Shown: piece by piece, positions 63,942-64,000 of the stretch
Position numbering within the stretch: the stretch's first letter is position 1
Layout of the letters: each line of letters begins with the position of its first letter
Source: Lysinibacillus sp. FSL M8-0337
GTDB lineage: Bacteria > Bacillota > Bacilli > Bacillales_A > Planococcaceae
Reading direction: 5' to 3'
Assembly: GCF_038593855.1 (NCBI RefSeq)
Contig: NZ_CP151996.1
Location: forward strand, 1,488,001 to 1,552,000
DNA: 64,000 nt
Translations under genes and position numbers: made by a program
Notes under the pieces: generated by a model
What the model saw: only the letters and a program-made list of their open reading frames with translations
The model's database searches: none
Told to the model about the DNA's origin: nothing

Positions 63942-64000
63942 CAGTTATATTAATATGGTAATAGACTGGAGCTGGGACATAACTCAAAAAATTTAAGAAA

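Overview
The window reads as chromosome of a low-GC, endospore-forming Firmicute of the Lysinibacillus/Planococcaceae type. The evidence is sporulation and germination genes (spoIVA, sleB, ypeB, prsW), strong GGAGG ribosome sites with frequent GTG and TTG starts, and the Bacillus-like gene order fer-ypbB-recQ-ypbE-ypbG-ypdA ... prsW-sleB-ypeB-ypfA-cmk-ypfD-der-gpsA-yphE-yphF-spoIVA-hbs-folE-mtrB-hepS-menG-hepT-ndk. The genus is inferred from the style of the genes; no rRNA gene is present to confirm it.

Bases 1-31 kb are mostly accessory: the end of a molybdate ABC operon (modA, modB); an orphan ascorbate-type PTS operon; a LysR regulator divergent from an Fe3+/organophosphate-type ABC transporter operon that continues into a metallo-beta-lactamase-fold hydrolase and a secreted protein; a striking 21-bp-period tandem array in the 3' region of that operon; an M48 protease; YitT; small orphan genes; an ABC exporter with DUF3021 and a frameshifted LytTR regulator; an AbrB-family permease; two chemoreceptors; an ABC-F ribosome-protection-like ATPase preceded by a leader peptide and attenuator; a sigma-W-type yuaF-floT operon; and an MFS transporter broken by a nonsense codon. 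fabI closes this part.

Bases 31-57 kb are the conserved core: ferredoxin, DNA helicase, bacillithiol-disulfide reductase, cortex lysis (SleB/YpeB), c-di-GMP motility control, CMP kinase, S1-domain protein, Der GTPase, G3P dehydrogenase, SpoIVA coat base, HU, folate (FolE), TRAP and the menaquinone side-chain pathway (HepS/MenG/HepT), then Ndk. One unusual insert lies in this core at 37.2-39.3 kb: a PlsY paralogue tightly coupled to a fusion of an acyl-transferase-like GNAT domain with a class V aminotransferase.

After ndk the usual order breaks. There is a decayed tyrosine recombinase, about 700 bp of gene-poor sequence, an S-layer-anchored transglycosylase, and a fatty-acid catabolism set (thiolase, SDR hydroxyacyl-CoA dehydrogenase, acyl-CoA ligase). 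Notable non-coding signals are a 25-bp dispersed repeat found three times, a branched RNA-like element upstream of der, and a hairpin flanked by 12-bp direct repeats upstream of hepS.
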